Source: Microlunatus antarcticus (lineage in GTDB: Bacteria; Actinomycetota; Actinomycetes; Propionibacteriales; Propionibacteriaceae). From it: a stretch of DNA of 64,000 bases. The position numbers and the translations under genes are program-made. Where the stretch lies: NCBI RefSeq assembly GCF_014193425.1, contig NZ_JACHZG010000001.1, positions 2,542,001 to 2,606,000 on the forward strand. Reading direction: 5' to 3'. A model generated the notes under the pieces. The model was given only the letters and a program-made list of their open reading frames with translations. It had not been told where the DNA came from and searched no databases. Below, one piece after another: positions 1-11,417 of the stretch (position 1 is its first letter; each line of letters starts with the position of its first letter).

Positions 1-234
1 GAGGGTCGGCAGCCGTCGCCAGGCGGTCAGGAACGCCTCCTGCACGACGTCCTCCGCGGCGCGCCGGTCCTGCGTCAGCCGCCAGGCGTGGCGGTAGAGC
101 GGAGCCTGGTAGCGGCGGACGAGGACGGCGAAGGCCTGGTCGTCGCCGCTGACGCTGCGCCCGACCAGGCTGGCGTCGTCCCAGTCCTCGGGTGAGTCGT
201 CAGCGTGGTCCAGAGCGAAGAGATGAGCGCTGAT
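1..234 (-). CDS. ECF RNA polymerase sigma factor, N-terminal part (cut by window edge)
   Basis: Only the first 78 or so codons are in the window. They encode a sigma-70 region 2 segment: an acidic start, an RRYQAPLYRHAWRLT stretch and the DVVQEAFLTAWRRLP core of region 2.2, typical of extracytoplasmic-function sigma factors that recruit RNA polymerase to special promoters. An in-frame TGA at 249-247 limits the upstream extent, and no ATG, GTG or TTG lies between it and the conserved region. A GAGGAG box at 246-241 is followed after 6 bases by ATC (234-232), so I place the start there; CTG at 213-211 is the alternative. The gene diverges from the Asp23 operon. Family call is firm, start is not. 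Confidence 0.75.
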   Translation of the reverse strand, partial: MSAHLFALDHADDSPEDWDDASLVGRSVSGDDQAFAVLVRRYQAPLYRHAWRLTQDRRAAEDVVQEAFLTAWRRLPTL

Positions 235-361
235 CGAGTGCTCCTCTCAGTCCCTCTTCAGAAAAACCGGGTCCCGAACAATCTTTGCCATTTCGCGTGA
301 CGAATGCTCGCTGGGCCCGTCTTACGAGGTGAAGGCCCACACCACCGAACAAGGAGACACC

Positions 362-871
362 ATGTCCCAGAGCATCATCCCCCAGACCGCCGAGGAGCGG
401 GACGCCGCCAACGCCAAGGCCGCCGCGGACGCCAAGGCGAACGCCCCCAAGCAGCTCGACGCCCTGCACACCGAGCACGGCGACACCACCATCGCCGACA
501 CGGTCGTCGCGAAGATCGCCGGCATGGCGGCCCGCGAGGTCCCCGGCGTGTACGCCATGGGCAACGCCGCGCGTCGTGCGATCAGCGGCATCACCAACCG
601 CGTCAGCGGCGGCACCGGCCAGGCCAGCGTCTCCAACGGCGTGAGCGTCGAGAAGGGCGAGAGCCAGTCCACCGTCGACGTCTCCGTCGTCGTCGAGTAC
701 GGCGCCTCGATCGTGACCGTGAGCGACCAGATCCGCGAGAACGTCATCCGCGCCGTCGAGTTCGGCACCGGCCTCGAGGTCGTGTCCGTCGACGTCAACG
801 TGACCGACGTGCACCTGCCCGACGAGGACGACGAGTCGACCGACTCCGCCTCCAGCGCCTCGCTCCGCTGA
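362..871 (+). CDS. Asp23/Gls24 family envelope stress response protein
   Basis: 169-residue Asp23/Gls24 domain protein. The diagnostic core is present: IADTVVAKIAGMAAREVPGVYAM, then the beta-strand segment VDVSVVVEYGASI and the C-terminal EVVSVDVNVTDVHLPDE. In Firmicutes these proteins are held at the membrane by AmaP and respond to envelope or alkaline stress; the role in actinobacteria is inferred. ATG at 362 is chosen because AAGGAG sits 7 bases upstream; a GTG at 329 would add 11 residues but lacks such a site. It is the first gene of a five-gene operon that ends with AmaP. Confidence 0.88.
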   Translation: MSQSIIPQTAEERDAANAKAAADAKANAPKQLDALHTEHGDTTIADTVVAKIAGMAAREVPGVYAMGNAARRAISGITNRVSGGTGQASVSNGVSVEKGESQSTVDVSVVVEYGASIVTVSDQIRENVIRAVEFGTGLEVVSVDVNVTDVHLPDEDDESTDSASSASLR

Positions 872-915
872 CCCTCGCCCCACCTGCGGCCCGGCCCCGG
901 CCGGCGCCGCACCCC

Positions 916-946
916 GCCGGGACGGACCCTCGAGGTCCGTCCCGGC
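916..946 (+). terminator. 13-bp perfect hairpin inside the Asp23 operon
   Basis: GCCGGGACGGACC (916-928) pairs exactly with 934-946 around a 5-base loop. There is no U-tract. It lies between the first Asp23 gene and the DUF2273 gene, so it may cut transcription of the membrane genes or stabilise the first message. Confidence 0.6.
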
Positions 947-1013
947 GCGCACGACCCGCACCGCACCAACTCGGGGCCCCCGTCGGGCCCTGCTCCCGGA
1001 AGGAACCCGCGCC

Positions 1014-1196
1014 ATGTCGCGCAGCACCACCGCCCTCTTCGTCGGCCTGATCCTCGGCCTGACCGCCGCCTTCGGCACGTTCGGCGCCTTCGTCATCGTG
1101 CTCCTCTTCGGCGCGATCGGCCTCGTCGTCGGTCTCGTCCTCGAGGGCAAGCTCGACCTCGCCGCCCTGGCCGGACGGGCCACGGCCAAGCGATGA
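1014..1196 (+). CDS. DUF2273-like small integral membrane protein
   Basis: 60-residue protein with two closely spaced hydrophobic helices (about residues 7-24 and 26-43) and a short basic C-terminus. Size, topology and position between Asp23 genes match the small DUF2273 membrane protein of Asp23 clusters. GGAAGG lies about 8 bases before the ATG. Its stop overlaps the next start in an ATGA, so the two are translationally coupled. Probably helps attach Asp23 proteins to the membrane (inference). Confidence 0.75.
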   Translation: MSRSTTALFVGLILGLTAAFGTFGAFVIVLLFGAIGLVVGLVLEGKLDLAALAGRATAKR

Positions 1197-1597
1197 GCGC
1201 GGTCGCCACCACCCCCGCCGAGCGGGGCGGGCGCGCCGACCCGCGCCGTCGCGGCCGGCTCGTCCTGGCCGACCGGGTCGTCGAGAAGATCGCCGGCCAG
1301 GCAGCCGCTGAGGTCGCCGCCACCGCGGGCCGCTCCGGCGGGTTCCTGGGGATCGGGTCCGACGCCGACACCACCGCCCGTCCGAAGGTCGACGTCACCC
1401 TGTCGTCCGAGTCCGCCGACCTCGCGGTCGCCGTCGGCATCGCCTACCCGGGCTCGATCCGGCGCGCGACGCAGGAGCTGCGCGACCACGTGACCGAGCG
1501 GGTGGAGACCCTGACCGGGGTCGACGTCCGCCGCGTGGACATCGACGTCACGTTCCTGGCCCTCGCCGACGGCCCCGCCAAGGGAGCCCTCCGATGA
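1193..1597 (+). CDS. Asp23/Gls24 family protein (second copy)
   Basis: 134-residue shorter Asp23 paralogue. It keeps the LVLADRVVEKIAGQAAAEVA motif, a strand-rich centre (KVDVTLSSESADLAVAVGIAYP) and the terminal DVRRVDIDVTFLA strand. It overlaps the genes on both sides by 4 bases (ATGA), placing it firmly in the operon. Two different Asp23 domains in one operon suggest a heteromeric layer at the membrane (inference). Confidence 0.82.
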   Translation: MSAVATTPAERGGRADPRRRGRLVLADRVVEKIAGQAAAEVAATAGRSGGFLGIGSDADTTARPKVDVTLSSESADLAVAVGIAYPGSIRRATQELRDHVTERVETLTGVDVRRVDIDVTFLALADGPAKGALR

Positions 1598-2166
1598 GCC
1601 GCGCCGACGGCCGTTCGCGCCGCCTGCGTCGCCGCCCGAGCCGTACGGTCCCCGCGACGATCGTCGCCGTGGTCCTGCTGGCCCTCGGCGTGCTCACCGC
1701 GATCGCCGCCGTCAGCCGCCTCGTGAACGGCAGCTGGGACACCCTGGTCACCGGGCCCGCGAGCTCTGTGGCCGGGCAGACCCTGGGCTCGGCCGCCGTG
1801 CTCGTCGCCGCGATCGTGGCCCTGGTCCTCGGCCTCGTGCTCCTCGTCGCCGGGCTCAAGCCGGGGTCGTTCCGCTCGGCCCAGCTCCGCGGCCCGTCGG
1901 GCCAGGGCATCGAGCAGACCGACTACGTCATCACCAACGGCGCGATCGCCCGCCTCGCGGCGGGTCGGGCCGACCTCGTCGACGGCGTCGACAAGGTCTC
2001 CGCGTCCGCCGACGGGCGCCGGGTCGTCCTGCGTGTCACCACCAGCTCGGAGCAGACCGCCCAGATCCGCGACCGCGTGGTCCAGGGCGTCACCGAGAGT
2101 CTCACCGCCACCGGTCTCGACCCCGCCCCGCGGGTCAGCGCGACCGTCCACCAGAAGGACCTCTGA
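1594..2166 (+). CDS. DUF6286-type membrane protein of the Asp23 cluster
   Basis: 190-residue protein with a basic N-terminus, two transmembrane segments (about residues 24-44 and 66-92) and a soluble Asp23-like or DUF6286-like C-terminal domain with alternating strands and helices (VVLRVTTSSEQTAQIRDRVV). Starts in an ATGA overlap and ends in a TGATG overlap with the AmaP gene. Family name assigned from architecture and synteny; molecular role unknown. Confidence 0.65.
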   Translation: MSRADGRSRRLRRRPSRTVPATIVAVVLLALGVLTAIAAVSRLVNGSWDTLVTGPASSVAGQTLGSAAVLVAAIVALVLGLVLLVAGLKPGSFRSAQLRGPSGQGIEQTDYVITNGAIARLAAGRADLVDGVDKVSASADGRRVVLRVTTSSEQTAQIRDRVVQGVTESLTATGLDPAPRVSATVHQKDL

Positions 2167-2783
2167 TGCGTCAGACCGCCAGCCGCCTCAACCGCACCTG
2201 GTTGACGATCCTCGGCGTCCTGCTGCTGCTCGCCGGGGCAGCCCTCCTGCTGCTCTCGATCGGGCAGGCCGCGGCGCTGACCCGGCGGACCGGCCTCGGC
2301 TGGACGCCCCCCGGGCCCGACCGGCACCTCTTCGGCGACGCGACCGCGAGCGCCTTCGGCCAGTCCTGGGTCGTCGTCGTCACGGTGGTCGTCGCCGTGG
2401 TCGTCGCCCTGCTCGGGCTCGCCTGGCTGCTCGCCCAGATCCCGCGGGCCAACAAGGCCAAGCCGTTCCGGCTGCACGACGACGCCCGTACGGGGCTGAC
2501 CCGGGTGGAATCGGACGTGCTGACCGACGCCGTCGAGGCGCAGCTGAAGACGCTGCCCGGGGTGAGCTCGGCCTCGGCCGTCCTCCGCGGGAGCGCCGAA
2601 CGGCCCGACCTGACCCTCAAGGTCACCGCCGACGACCGCACCGACATCGGCTCGCTCCTGGGTCGGATCCACGACCAGGTCGCCGCCGACCTCGGCGACG
2701 CCCTCGACACCCGCCTCGCTCGGCTGGGCGTCCAGGTGGAGGTCAGCGCCGCCAAGAGCAGCAAAGACCGCATCACCGTCTGA
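2166..2783 (+). CDS. amaP: Alkaline shock response membrane anchor protein AmaP
   Basis: 205 residues: an N-terminal helix (about 12-34), a short external loop, a second helix (about 60-82), then a cytoplasmic domain with the PGVSSASAVLRG and PDLTLKVTADDRTDIGSLLGRI segments seen in AmaP-like proteins. In the family the membrane helices anchor Asp23 proteins. It is the last gene of the operon and is followed by a strong hairpin. Confidence rests on topology plus context. Confidence 0.72.
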   Translation: MRQTASRLNRTWLTILGVLLLLAGAALLLLSIGQAAALTRRTGLGWTPPGPDRHLFGDATASAFGQSWVVVVTVVVAVVVALLGLAWLLAQIPRANKAKPFRLHDDARTGLTRVESDVLTDAVEAQLKTLPGVSSASAVLRGSAERPDLTLKVTADDRTDIGSLLGRIHDQVAADLGDALDTRLARLGVQVEVSAAKSSKDRITV

Positions 2784-2802
2784 CGCGGACCTGGTCCTCC
2801 GT

Positions 2803-2862
2803 ACGAACGGCATCTCGACGCCGGTCCGGCCTTCGCCGGACTGCCCTCGGGGTGCCGTTCGT
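2803..2862. terminator. Nested bidirectional terminator
   Basis: Outer arms ACGAACGGCA (2803-2812) and TGCCGTTCGT (2853-2862) enclose an inner hairpin GTCCGGC-cttc-GCCGGAC (2824-2841). It lies between the convergent amaP and DUF2550 genes and can serve both. Confidence 0.7.
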
Positions 2863-2893
2863 CGTGGTTCTCAGGGCAGTGTGCCGACCGCGC

Positions 2894-3355
2894 TCAGGGC
2901 GCGGACGGACCCTCGGACCGGGCCGAGCTGATCCCGGGCGGGGCTGCCTCGAGCCAGGCGAGCAGGCCGAGAACCGAGTCCTCGCTCATGGCCAGCTCGC
3001 GCGTCTCGGGTCCGACCTCGAGGGCGAGGATGCGGGAGTCCGCGGTGAGGGACACCGCCTCGACGGGGTCGGGATCGCGGCTGTCGACGACCCGGACCCG
3101 ACCGCGGGGAAAGGTCTCACGCGGCCGGACGGCGAAGGAGAAGAACCGGAACCACTCCAGCCGACCGGCGTGGTAGCGCCCGACGCCCAGCACCCAGCCG
3201 GCGCCCGGCGTGGCCGTGCGCAGGCGGAGGCTGCACTCGAACGTCCCGCCGCTGCGGGACAACCAGCGCCGGCGCGTGGCCAGCAGGAGCAGCAGCACGA
3301 CGGCCAGCACCAGCAGGAGGCCGAGGACCTCGACGACGCCGAGCCAACCGACCAC
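2894..3355 (-). CDS. DUF2550 family protein
   Basis: 153-residue protein with one N-terminal transmembrane helix (WLGVVEVLGLLLVLAVVLLLLL) followed by a small soluble domain with the GTFECSLR and GAGWVLGVGRYHAGRLEWFRFFS segments characteristic of DUF2550. GTG at 3355 is preferred because GGAGG precedes it by 7 bases; the open frame extends further upstream but is not protein-like. Actinobacterial genomes usually carry this gene directly after atpC, as here. Function unknown. Confidence 0.8.
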   Translation of the reverse strand: MVGWLGVVEVLGLLLVLAVVLLLLLATRRRWLSRSGGTFECSLRLRTATPGAGWVLGVGRYHAGRLEWFRFFSFAVRPRETFPRGRVRVVDSRDPDPVEAVSLTADSRILALEVGPETRELAMSEDSVLGLLAWLEAAPPGISSARSEGPSAP

Positions 3356-3461
3356 CCCGCGCCTCCGTCCGTCGCCTGCCACCACTCTTCGAGCACGGCA
3401 GCACCCACGGACGCGACGCTGCGCCTCGTGGGGGACGGTAGCGGGCCGGACCCGCCCGCCG

Positions 3462-3866
3462 CTACTGCCGCTTCTGCGCCGCCCGCAGCTGGGCCGTGGC
3501 CCGCTGCACGTGCTTGCGGTCGTCGTCGCTGCCGTCACCGCTGTCCAGGCGCTGCTGGGCCTCGGCGAGCTCGTGCTCCGCCTGGCTGACCGACACCTCG
3601 TCGGCCAGCTGGGCGTACTCGGACAGGATCGAGACCCGGCCCTGCGACACCGAGACGAAGCCGCCGTCGACGGCGACGACCTGACGGCTGCGGCCGTCCT
3701 CGCCGAAGATCACGACCGCGCTCGGCTGCAGCACGGCGAGCACCGGGGCGTGCCCCGGGAGGATGCCGATCTCGCCGTCCGTCGTCTTGGCGATGACGTT
3801 GGTCGAGGTGCCCGACCAGACGACCTGGTCGGCCGAGACGACCTCCACCTGCATGGGGTCGGCCAC
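3462..3866 (-). CDS. atpC: F1Fo ATP synthase epsilon subunit
   Basis: 134 residues. The N-terminal beta-sandwich is clear (MQVEVVSADQVVWSG, GEIGILPGHAPVLAVL), followed by the two-helix C-terminal domain (AQLADEVSVSQAEHELAEAQ). Epsilon forms the central stalk with gamma and can inhibit ATP hydrolysis. The start is GTG, two bases after the atpD stop, with an AAGGAAGG ribosome binding site inside the end of atpD; an internal ATG four codons later is the alternative. Confidence 0.93.
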   Translation of the reverse strand: MADPMQVEVVSADQVVWSGTSTNVIAKTTDGEIGILPGHAPVLAVLQPSAVVIFGEDGRSRQVVAVDGGFVSVSQGRVSILSEYAQLADEVSVSQAEHELAEAQQRLDSGDGSDDDRKHVQRATAQLRAAQKRQ

Positions 3867-3868
3867 GA

Positions 3869-6258
<2,390 letters not shown>

Positions 6259-6262
6259 CGGG

Positions 6263-7900
6263 TCAGCTCCGCCGCTGCTTGACGATCTGCTCCTGGTTCA
6301 CGTCGTCCGGGTCCGTCGCGTCGTGCTCCTCGCGACCGGCGAGCAGCTTGCCCTCGCTGGTCTGGAAGCCGCGCTTGAACTCGGCGATCTGCTCGCGCAG
6401 CCCGTTCGCCGTGTCGTCGTCGAAGACCTTGGTCTCACGGATGTTCTGCAGGGCGCTGCCGTTGTGGCGCAGGTAGTCCAGCAGCTCGCGCTCGAAGCGG
6501 AGCACGTCGTCGACGGGCACCTCGTCCAGGAGCCCCTGCAGGCCGGCCCACACGGAGACGACCTGCTCCTCCACCGGGTACGGCGAGTACTGCGGCTGGC
6601 GCAGCAGCTCGGTCAGCCGGCTGCCGCGATCGAGCTGGCGCCGGGTGGTGGGGTCCAGGTCGGAGGCGAACATGGCGAAGGCCTGCATGTCGCGGTACTG
6701 CGCGAGCTCCAGCTTGAGCGAGCCCGAGACCGTCTTCATGGCCTTGATCTGCGCCGCGCCGCCGACCCGCGACACCGAGATGCCGACGTCGATGGCGGGA
6801 CGCTGGTTGGCGTTGAAGAGGTCCGACTGCAGGAAGATCTGGCCGTCGGTGATGGAGATGACGTTGGTCGGGATGAAGGCCGACACGTCGTTGGCCTTCG
6901 TCTCGATGACCGGCAGACCCGTCATCGACCCGCCGCCCAGCTCCTTGGAGAGCTTGGCGCAGCGCTCGAGCAGCCGCGAGTGCAGGTAGAAGACGTCGCC
7001 GGGGTAGGCCTCGCGGCCCGGCGGGCGCCGCAGCAGCAGCGACATCGCGCGGTACGCCTCGGCGTGCTTGGTCAGGTCGTCGAAGACGATGAGGACGTGC
7101 TTGCCCTGGTACATCCAGTGCTGGCCGATGGCCGAGCCGGTGTACGGGGCGACGTACTTGAAGCCCGCGGCGTCGGACGCCGGGGCGTGCACGATGGTCG
7201 TGTACTCCAGCGCGCCGGCCTCCTCGAGCTGGCCGCGGATGCCGGCGACGGTCGAGCCCTTCTGGCCGATCGCGACGTAGATGCAGCGGACCTGCTGCTC
7301 CGGGTCGCCGGACGCCCAGGCCGCACGCTGGTTGATGATCGTGTCGAGCGCGATGGCCGACTTGCCGGTCTTGCGGTCGCCGATGATCAGCTGACGCTGG
7401 CCGCGCCCGATCGGGATCATGGCGTCGATGGCCTTGATGCCGGTCTGCATCGGCTGGCGGACCTCCTGGCGGTCCATGACGCCGGCGGCCTGGAGCTCGA
7501 GCTGACGTCGACCGTCGAGGTCGGTGATCTCGCCGAGGCCGTCGATCGGGTTGCCCAGCGCGTCGACCGTACGGCCGAGGTAGCCGTCGCCGACGGGGAC
7601 GGAGAGGACGTCGCCGGTCCGCTTGACGACCTGGCCCTCCTCGATGCCCTCGGAGTCACCCATGACGACGACGCCGATCTCGCGGACGTCGAGGTTGAGC
7701 GCGATGCCGAGGGTGCCGTTCTCGAACGTCAGCAGCTCGTTGGCCATCGCCGAGGGCAGGCCCTCGACGCGGGCGATGCCGTCGCCGGAGCTGACGACGG
7801 TGCCGACCTCCTCACGGCTGGACGTGTCCGGGGTGTAGCTCTGGACGAAGCGGTCCAGGGCCTCCCGGATCTCTTCGGGGCGGATCGTCAGTTCTGCCAT
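6263..7900 (-). CDS. atpA: F1Fo ATP synthase alpha subunit
   Basis: 545 residues. Non-catalytic nucleotide-binding subunit. Shows the [10 protein letters not shown] strand, the P-loop [14 protein letters not shown], the Walker B region [16 protein letters not shown] and the conserved arginine-finger region [11 protein letters not shown] short 67-base gap separates it from atpH. ATG is standard and the N-terminus ([17 protein letters not shown]) matches actinobacterial AtpA. Confidence 0.98.
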   Translation of the reverse strand: MAELTIRPEEIREALDRFVQSYTPDTSSREEVGTVVSSGDGIARVEGLPSAMANELLTFENGTLGIALNLDVREIGVVVMGDSEGIEEGQVVKRTGDVLSVPVGDGYLGRTVDALGNPIDGLGEITDLDGRRQLELQAAGVMDRQEVRQPMQTGIKAIDAMIPIGRGQRQLIIGDRKTGKSAIALDTIINQRAAWASGDPEQQVRCIYVAIGQKGSTVAGIRGQLEEAGALEYTTIVHAPASDAAGFKYVAPYTGSAIGQHWMYQGKHVLIVFDDLTKHAEAYRAMSLLLRRPPGREAYPGDVFYLHSRLLERCAKLSKELGGGSMTGLPVIETKANDVSAFIPTNVISITDGQIFLQSDLFNANQRPAIDVGISVSRVGGAAQIKAMKTVSGSLKLELAQYRDMQAFAMFASDLDPTTRRQLDRGSRLTELLRQPQYSPYPVEEQVVSVWAGLQGLLDEVPVDDVLRFERELLDYLRHNGSALQNIRETKVFDDDTANGLREQIAEFKRGFQTSEGKLLAGREEHDATDPDDVNQEQIVKQRRS

Positions 7901-7967
7901 CGCCTGCTGCCTGCTCTCGTCTGTGGTGTCGTCACTCGTGCTACGTACTAGTCAAGTCGTGCGGTGG

Positions 7968-8780
7968 TTACGCGGTGCCGAACAGTCGCTGCGCCTCGTC
8001 GAGCCGGCCGGCCACCGTGCCCTCGACGACCTCGTCGCCGAGCTCCACACGGACGCCGCCGAGGACGTCGGGGTCGACGACCTCCTGCAGCACGAGGTCG
8101 CGGCCGACCTGCCGGGCCAGCGCGGCCTGGAGGCGGCGACGCTGGTCGTCGTCGAGCGGGCGGGCGACCCGGACCGTCGCCACCACGCGGTTCTTCTGCG
8201 CGGCGGCGAGGTCGACGTAGCCCTCGATCGAGTGGGCGAAGGTCCGCTCGCGCGCCACGACCGCGCGACGGGCGAGCGCCACCGTGGCGGCACCGGCCCG
8301 ACCGGAGAGGAGGTCGCCCACGAGGTCCTGCCGCGCCGACAGGGGCATGGCCCGGTCGGAGAGCGCGTTGCGCAGCTCCGGGTCGGACTCGACCAGCCGC
8401 GCGAAGCGGAACAGCTCGTCCTCGGTCTCGTCCAGCGCACCGGAACGGTCGGCGGCCAGCAGCTGGGCGCGGACCGCCTGGCGCTCGAGCGCGGCGACGA
8501 ACGTCTGACCGCTCGACCACCGCAGGCCCGCGGCGTCCACGACCACGCCCAGGGCCGTGCCCGACACCTTGCCGTCGAGCACCGCGTGCACCAGCGCCTG
8601 ACGCCGTTCCGGCTCGGCACCGGGGTCGGTGACGGCCCGGCGCAGCGCGACGGAGGAGCTGAGCGCGTCCACGACGGCGAAGAGGTCGGACGCCAGGGTG
8701 TCGGTGCCCTCCTGCGCCCGCCCGGCGTGGTCGTCGAAGACCCCGTCGAGCGCGTGCAGCTGGGTGTCGCTCACGGTCAC
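7968..8780 (-). CDS. atpH: F1Fo ATP synthase delta subunit
   Basis: 270 residues, the longer form seen in actinobacteria where delta is extended at the N-terminus but not fused to b as in mycobacteria. Conserved C-terminal half: NRVVATVRVARPLDDDQRRRLQ and GGVRVELGDEVVEGTVAGRL. The peripheral stalk joins F1 to subunit b. Start is GTG at 8780 overlapping the atpF stop by 4 bases; GTG at 8774 is also possible. Confidence 0.93.
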   Translation of the reverse strand: MTVSDTQLHALDGVFDDHAGRAQEGTDTLASDLFAVVDALSSSVALRRAVTDPGAEPERRQALVHAVLDGKVSGTALGVVVDAAGLRWSSGQTFVAALERQAVRAQLLAADRSGALDETEDELFRFARLVESDPELRNALSDRAMPLSARQDLVGDLLSGRAGAATVALARRAVVARERTFAHSIEGYVDLAAAQKNRVVATVRVARPLDDDQRRRLQAALARQVGRDLVLQEVVDPDVLGGVRVELGDEVVEGTVAGRLDEAQRLFGTA

Positions 8781-9343
8781 GACAGGCCCGCGGTGCTCGG
8801 CTCGTCGGCCGTGCTGCCTGCGTCGCGCGACTCGAGGTCGGCGATGAAGCGGTCGACCGTACGACGGGCACGCTCGTCGTCGTCGAGGCTCTCGCCCACG
8901 ATGCGCCCGGCGAGGACGGTGGCCATGCCACCGATCTCGTTGCGGAGCTGCGTCATGACCTGGGTCCGCTCGGCCTCCAGCTGGGCCTGCGTCTGGGTCC
9001 GGATGCGGTTCGCCTCGGCCTGGGCCTGCTCGCGCATCTCGGCCAGGATCTGGCTGCCCTGCGTCTTGGCGTCCTCGCGTATGCGGGCCGCCTCGCTGCG
9101 GGACTCGGCCAGCTGCGCCTGGTACTGCTCCAGCGCGTCCTGCGCCTCGGCCTGGGCGCGCTCGGCCTTCTCGATGCCGCCCTGGATCGCCTCGGTGCGC
9201 TCGGCGTAGGTCTTCTCGAAGCCGGGCACGACGTACTTGGCGATGAGGAACCACAGGAGCAGCGCGAAGACGATCGCGGCGACGATCTCGAACGGCGCCG
9301 GGAGGAGAGGGTTCTCCGCCAGGGGGATGAGAAGCGGGGTCAT
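8777..9343 (-). CDS. atpF: F1Fo ATP synthase subunit b
   Basis: 188 residues: one N-terminal membrane helix (IVAAIVFALLLWFLIAKYVV) followed by a long charged coiled coil (about residues 45-150, rich in Gln, Glu, Ala) that forms the peripheral stalk. ATG at 9343 lies 7 bases after the atpE stop. A GTG at 9361, inside atpE, would add six residues and cannot be excluded. Confidence 0.92.
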   Translation of the reverse strand: MTPLLIPLAENPLLPAPFEIVAAIVFALLLWFLIAKYVVPGFEKTYAERTEAIQGGIEKAERAQAEAQDALEQYQAQLAESRSEAARIREDAKTQGSQILAEMREQAQAEANRIRTQTQAQLEAERTQVMTQLRNEIGGMATVLAGRIVGESLDDDERARRTVDRFIADLESRDAGSTADEPSTAGLS

Positions 9344-9350
9344 CGCGAGA

Positions 9351-9578
9351 TCAGAGCCCACCGAAGACGAAGGCGAGCGCGATGCCGATGATCGCGAGCG
9401 CCTCGGTCAGCGCGAAGCCGAGGAACGCGGTGCTCAGCATCGCGCCGCGGGCCTCGGGCTGACGAGCGGTGCCCTCGATGACGGCGGCGAAGATCAGACC
9501 CACGCCGATACCGGGGCCGATGGCGCCGAGACCGTAGCCGACGATACCGAGCGAGCCAGTGAGCTCCAGGGGGATCAT
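9351..9578 (-). CDS. atpE: F1Fo ATP synthase subunit c
   Basis: 75-residue hairpin of two membrane helices joined by the polar loop ARQPEARG. The glycine-rich first helix ([15 protein letters not shown]) and the second-helix carboxylate in [11 protein letters not shown] identify the proton-binding subunit of the rotor ring. Strong AAAGGA site before the ATG. Confidence 0.97.
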   Translation of the reverse strand: MIPLELTGSLGIVGYGLGAIGPGIGVGLIFAAVIEGTARQPEARGAMLSTAFLGFALTEALAIIGIALAFVFGGL

Positions 9579-9627
9579 GTGGTGGTTCCTTTCGGTTCTC
9601 CGCTGGAGGTCAGCGGAGGGGTGGCGG

Positions 9628-10419
9628 TCAGTGCTCCTCGGCGGTGGCCGAGGAGATGTACTGGGCGGTCAGCATGGTGAAGATGTAGGCCTGCAGCGAC
9701 TGCACGAAGATCTCCAGCGCGAAGATCAGCAGGCTGAAGAGCAGCGAGGCGACACCGGCGACCTTGTTGAAGATCGGCTCGCTGTGCAGGAGCAGGTACT
9801 CGCCGCCGAGGACGAACACCAGCACCAGCAGGTGGCCCGCGAACATGTTGGCGAAGAGTCGGAGCGACAGCGTGGCCGGCCGGACGATGATGTTGGAGAG
9901 GAACTCCAGCGGCGCCACGATCAGGAGCATCGGACCGGGGACGCCGGGTGGGCACGTGGTGCGCTTGAGGTAGCCGAGGGCGCCGAACTTCTTGATCCCG
10001 ATGCCGTTGTAGATCACCCACACCAGCCCGGCGAGCCCGTACGCCCAGCCCACGTGCGCGGCGGTCGGCATCAACGTCAGCGGGAAGACGCCCCACAGGT
10101 TGTTGACCAGCACGAAGCTGAACAGCGCGATGAGGAGCGGCACCCAGCGCTTGAAGTCGTGACCGATGGTGTCCCGGGCGATGCCGTTGCGGACGAACAT
10201 GTAGGCGTACTCGCCGATGAACTGGCCCTTGCTCGGCACCATCGCGTTCTTGCGCGCCATGACGACCCAGAAGCCCATGATCAGCACGAGCGAGAGCAGG
10301 GCCTGGAGCAGGAACTTGTCTGCCCATGGCACGCCAGGGATCAGGGGCGGTAGATCAAAGCTCTCGACCCCGGGTGGCTGATAGCCCTCCAGGGGGATCA
10401 GCGCGGTCCAGCCGCTCAC
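9628..10419 (-). CDS. atpB: F1Fo ATP synthase subunit a
   Basis: 263 residues, about five to six membrane helices. The essential-arginine helix is visible in [20 protein letters not shown], and the last helix contains [19 protein letters not shown]. Forms the proton half-channels. GTG start with a GGAGGGAG site 6 bases upstream, overlapping the end of the upstream small membrane protein gene. Confidence 0.96.
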   Translation of the reverse strand: MSGWTALIPLEGYQPPGVESFDLPPLIPGVPWADKFLLQALLSLVLIMGFWVVMARKNAMVPSKGQFIGEYAYMFVRNGIARDTIGHDFKRWVPLLIALFSFVLVNNLWGVFPLTLMPTAAHVGWAYGLAGLVWVIYNGIGIKKFGALGYLKRTTCPPGVPGPMLLIVAPLEFLSNIIVRPATLSLRLFANMFAGHLLVLVFVLGGEYLLLHSEPIFNKVAGVASLLFSLLIFALEIFVQSLQAYIFTMLTAQYISSATAEEH

Positions 10420-10742
10420 CGTTCTCCCTCCGTCACGTCGTTGCTCGGCGAGGCCAGCTCAGAGGCCTGCAGCCGCTTGATCGTCAGATAGATGCCGAGG
10501 CCAGCTCCGAGGAGGATGCCGATCGGCAGCAAGAACTTCGTGTGCAGGAAGTGGTCACCCACCCAGCCCAGCGCACCGTAGAACAGCACCCCGGAGATCA
10601 GGTAGGAGAGCACACGCATGCCCTGGTCCATCGCCGCGTTGTCCGGCGCGGACCGGCCGTGGTCTCGCTGCACCCCCTGCGTCATCGCGCCGCTCACGCT
10701 AGCAGCCCGGGCGGGGCGCTGATCATGCGTGGGCGCGCTCAC
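10416..10742 (-). CDS. AtpZ/AtpI-like small membrane protein
   Basis: 108 residues with GTG at 10742, or 89 with ATG at 10685. The conserved part is DQGMRVLSYLISGVLFYGALGWVGDHF followed by a second helix PIGILLGAGLGIYLTI, the pattern of AtpZ/AtpI assembly or ion-handling proteins encoded just upstream of atpB. The GTG overlaps the previous stop (GTGA); the sequence before ATG 10685 looks unconserved, so the shorter form is quite possible. Confidence 0.72.
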   Translation of the reverse strand: MSAPTHDQRPARAASVSGAMTQGVQRDHGRSAPDNAAMDQGMRVLSYLISGVLFYGALGWVGDHFLHTKFLLPIGILLGAGLGIYLTIKRLQASELASPSNDVTEGER

Positions 10743-11233
10743 GGGACGGTCTCGTGCTTGGGCGCCTCGGCCGGGTCATCCGCATCGTTCGCGTCGAACG
10801 CGCTGATCCGGAGTCGAGAGAAGACGATCACCTCGACGACGAGCCAGCCCACGACCACCGCGACGGTCGACAGGAAGACCACGATCGGCAGGACCGGGAA
10901 CCGGTCGGAGAAGCGGGCGTAGAGCAGCAGGACCAGGCCGAGCACGACGACGCGGCCGGTGTAGCTGGCGAGCGCCACCGAGAGCAGCAGGCGGGCCCCG
11001 GCGTCGGCGAACCTGACCATGACGAGCTGGCCGACGCTGTAGAAGAACAGGACCATGACCGAGGCGAGCGCCGCCGACGCGAGACCCCGCGCGCCCATCC
11101 CGATGCCGAAGCCGATCATGGACAGCACGGCAGCGCTGACCCCGCCGAGGAGGCCGCCCATCAGGAGCTTGCGCGCCCGTTCGACATGCACGCTCGGGCG
11201 CGGGCGAGCACGCCCGGCTCGGGGGTTGGTCAT
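10739..11233 (-). CDS. AtpI-like four-helix membrane protein
   Basis: 164 residues: basic N-terminus (GRARPRPSVHVERARK), then four hydrophobic helices and an acidic tail. It sits between the WecA-like transferase and the atp operon, where actinobacteria encode an uncharacterised membrane protein often called AtpI. It overlaps the next gene by 4 bases. Possibly a c-ring assembly factor or Mg2+ carrier, by analogy only. Confidence 0.65.
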   Translation of the reverse strand: MTNPRAGRARPRPSVHVERARKLLMGGLLGGVSAAVLSMIGFGIGMGARGLASAALASVMVLFFYSVGQLVMVRFADAGARLLLSVALASYTGRVVVLGLVLLLYARFSDRFPVLPIVVFLSTVAVVVGWLVVEVIVFSRLRISAFDANDADDPAEAPKHETVP

Positions 11234-11417
11234 GGAGATCGGGCAGTCCTTCTGCTGGTCGGTGCGCCTTTGCGCGAGGAGCGAGGAGGCGCGGACGCCT
11301 GGGGCTGCGAGGCCAGAAAACTAGCACAGCCTGACGGTCCCGCCCGACCGCGGCTCGCGGGCCGGGCCGCTCGCCCAGGCCCTCCGGATGGCGTCAGGCC
11401 GCCCCCGGCGGGGGTGC

